From Holophaga sp. (lineage in GTDB: Bacteria > Acidobacteriota > Holophagae > Holophagales > Holophagaceae): a stretch of DNA of 7,112 bases. Shown piece by piece: positions 6,021-7,112 of this stretch. Made by a program: the position numbers and the translations under genes. The DNA is taken from NCBI GenBank assembly GCA_031292735.1, contig JARLGP010000199.1, forward strand, positions 1 to 7,112, given 5' to 3'. Below the pieces are notes generated by a model that did not search any database, was not told where the DNA came from, and saw only the letters and a program-made list of their open reading frames with translations. How positions within the stretch are numbered: the first letter of the stretch is position 1; each line of letters begins with the position of its first letter.

Positions 6021-6590
6021 ATGGATCTGCAAAAGCTCAAAGCCCCGGTGGACCGCCAGCTCGCGCTGCTGGGCTTCGAGCTGGTCTGCCTGGAATCGGC
6101 CAAGGAAGGCCGCGACGCCATCCTCCGGCTCTACATCGACCATCTGGAGCACGACCGGCCCGTCACCCTGGACGACTGCGTGGCCGCCAACGACGGCCTG
6201 GTGGCGTGGCTGGATGTGGAATTCCCCGACCTGCGCAACGACCTGAACCTGGAGATCTCCAGCCCGGGGCTGGAACGCCCCCTGGTCAAGGCGGACCACT
6301 TCCGGCGGTTCCAGGGCCGGCTCTGCCGGGTCCAGACCGGCGCGCCCATCAACGGCCAGAAGCGATTCAAGGGCTGGATCGGAACTTCCACCGAGGACAG
6401 CGTCACCTTGGAAGAGGACGGCGTCCTGAAGACCATTCCGCTCGACGCCATCCAGAAAGCCCGCCTCGCCCCCTTCGACGAAGAGAAAGCCCCCCCACCC
6501 CGGCTGCTCGCCCCCAGCGTGCTCCCGGACCAACCTGATGCGGCCGACGTAGAGAAAAGCGCCGGCAAGGAGACACCATGGCAGTCGTAG
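6021..6590 (+). CDS. rimP: Ribosome maturation factor RimP
   Basis: RimP binds the free 30S subunit and is needed for its maturation. The product has 189 residues. The N-terminal domain (about 1-88) shows LLGFELVCLESAKEG, LRLYIDH and the diagnostic LEISSPGLERPL motif (77-88). The C-terminal SH3-like domain (about 89-150) includes FRRFQGRLCRV, then FKGWIGTSTEDSVTLEEDG and IPLDAIQKARLAP. A Pro-rich, low-complexity tail of about 35 residues (155-189) extends past the usual end of the domain. ATG 6021 is the natural start from alignment with the family, despite a weak ribosome site (AAGG). Its 3' end overlaps nusA by 13 bases in another frame, and the rimP-nusA order is the conserved one, usually followed by infB. 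It is probably transcribed from the folD-rimP gap. Confidence 0.95.
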   Translation: MDLQKLKAPVDRQLALLGFELVCLESAKEGRDAILRLYIDHLEHDRPVTLDDCVAANDGLVAWLDVEFPDLRNDLNLEISSPGLERPLVKADHFRRFQGRLCRVQTGAPINGQKRFKGWIGTSTEDSVTLEEDGVLKTIPLDAIQKARLAPFDEEKAPPPRLLAPSVLPDQPDAADVEKSAGKETPWQS

Positions 6591-7112
6591 CAACCAGTTT
6601 CTTTGACAGCGTGAAGATGATCGCGGTGGAAAAGGGCATCCCGGAAGAGGATGTCTTCAAGGCCGTGGAGGAATCCCTGGTCAAGGCCGCCGAGAAGTAT
6701 TTCCAGGGCTTCGACTTCTACGGCAACTTCCAGGCCCAGATGGAGCGCGAGACCGGCGAGTTCCACGTCTACGCCCTCAAGCAGGTGGTGCCCGTGGTGG
6801 AGGAGGAGGACCTGGAGATCAGCCTCGAGGAGGCCCAGGCGCTGAACCCGGACGCCGCCGAGGGCGACACCCTCTGGCTGCCCCAGGACACCTCGCAGCT
6901 GGGCCGGATCGCGGCCCAGGCCGCCAAGCAGGTGCTGGTCCAGAAGGTCCGCGAAGCGGAACGGGACCGGATCTTCACCGACTTCGCCGACCGCATCGGC
7001 GAAGTGGTGGTGGGCGAGGTGAAGCGCTTCGAGAAGAGCGCCATCATCCTGGAGATCGACCGGGTGGAGGCCATGCTCAAGCGCAGCGAGGCCCTGCGCG
7101 GCGACCGCTTCG
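6578..7112 (+). CDS. nusA: Transcription termination/antitermination factor NusA, N-terminal part (truncated by window)
   Basis: The frame is open from ATG 6578 to the window end, giving 178 residues. AGGAG lies five bases before the ATG, within the end of rimP. NusA binds RNA polymerase near the RNA exit channel and modulates pausing, termination and antitermination. The N-terminal domain (about 1-130) is visible as VFKAVEESLVKAAEKYF, then the METGEF-like METETGEF equivalent (MERETGEFHVY), VVEEEDLEISLEEAQAL, and the highly typical LGRIAAQAAKQVLVQKVREA and ERDRIFTDFADRIGE. An S1 domain begins at about 138 (GEVVVGEVKRFEKSAIILEI). The two KH domains and any C-terminal repeats lie beyond the edge. 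The family call rests on the order and wording of these blocks and on the rimP neighbour. Confidence 0.95.
   Translation, partial: MAVVATSFFDSVKMIAVEKGIPEEDVFKAVEESLVKAAEKYFQGFDFYGNFQAQMERETGEFHVYALKQVVPVVEEEDLEISLEEAQALNPDAAEGDTLWLPQDTSQLGRIAAQAAKQVLVQKVREAERDRIFTDFADRIGEVVVGEVKRFEKSAIILEIDRVEAMLKRSEALRGDRF

Noticed and set aside
5793..6593. In-frame upstream extension of folD to give a 574-residue protein
   Set aside because: The extension is antisense to rimP and crosses the intergenic region. FolD homology and a good ribosome site begin at 5792.

Overview
The window is a GC-rich (roughly two-thirds G+C) bacterial chromosomal segment with tightly packed housekeeping genes. There is no sign of phage, transposon, CRISPR or integron sequence. 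High GC, a cN-II-like HAD nucleotidase, a SPOR-domain protein, a periplasmic LPP20-like protein and the rimP-nusA pair suggest a Gram-negative-type soil or sediment bacterium. Acidobacteriota (Holophagae-like) or a deltaproteobacterial/myxococcal relative would fit. That placement is inference of low confidence, because no rRNA or other phylogenetic marker is complete here.

Left part, plus strand (1-2491): the 3' end of a Pro/Ala-rich SPOR-domain protein, then a complete cytosolic 5'-nucleotidase-like HAD hydrolase, then a small XRE-family helix-turn-helix regulator. From the last part of the nucleotidase gene to the start of the regulator (about 1735-2040), G+C falls to about 48%, although the protein stays recognisable to its C-terminus. 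The regulator's best ribosome binding site points to a TTG start at 2039 rather than the upstream ATG at 2021.

Middle part, minus strand (5792 down to 2565): a compact operon of folD (one-carbon folate enzyme), an ArnB-like PLP-dependent sugar aminotransferase whose ATG overlaps the folD stop codon (ATGA), and an exported LPP20-like protein. It meets the XRE gene tail to tail at a strong GC hairpin (2520-2543). The folD/aminotransferase coupling would make sense if the amino sugar is later N-formylated with 10-formyl-THF, but no formyltransferase is in the window.

Right part, plus strand (6021-7112): rimP and the 5' portion of nusA, overlapping by 13 bases. This is the start of the conserved translation/transcription operon that usually continues to infB. 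It is divergent from folD across a 228-base intergenic region holding several inverted repeats, one of them sitting directly on the rimP ribosome binding site.

I found no convincing new multi-gene system. The points most worth a second look are the rimP RBS palindrome, the folD-aminotransferase coupling, the insertion in FolD, and the low-GC stretch before the XRE gene.
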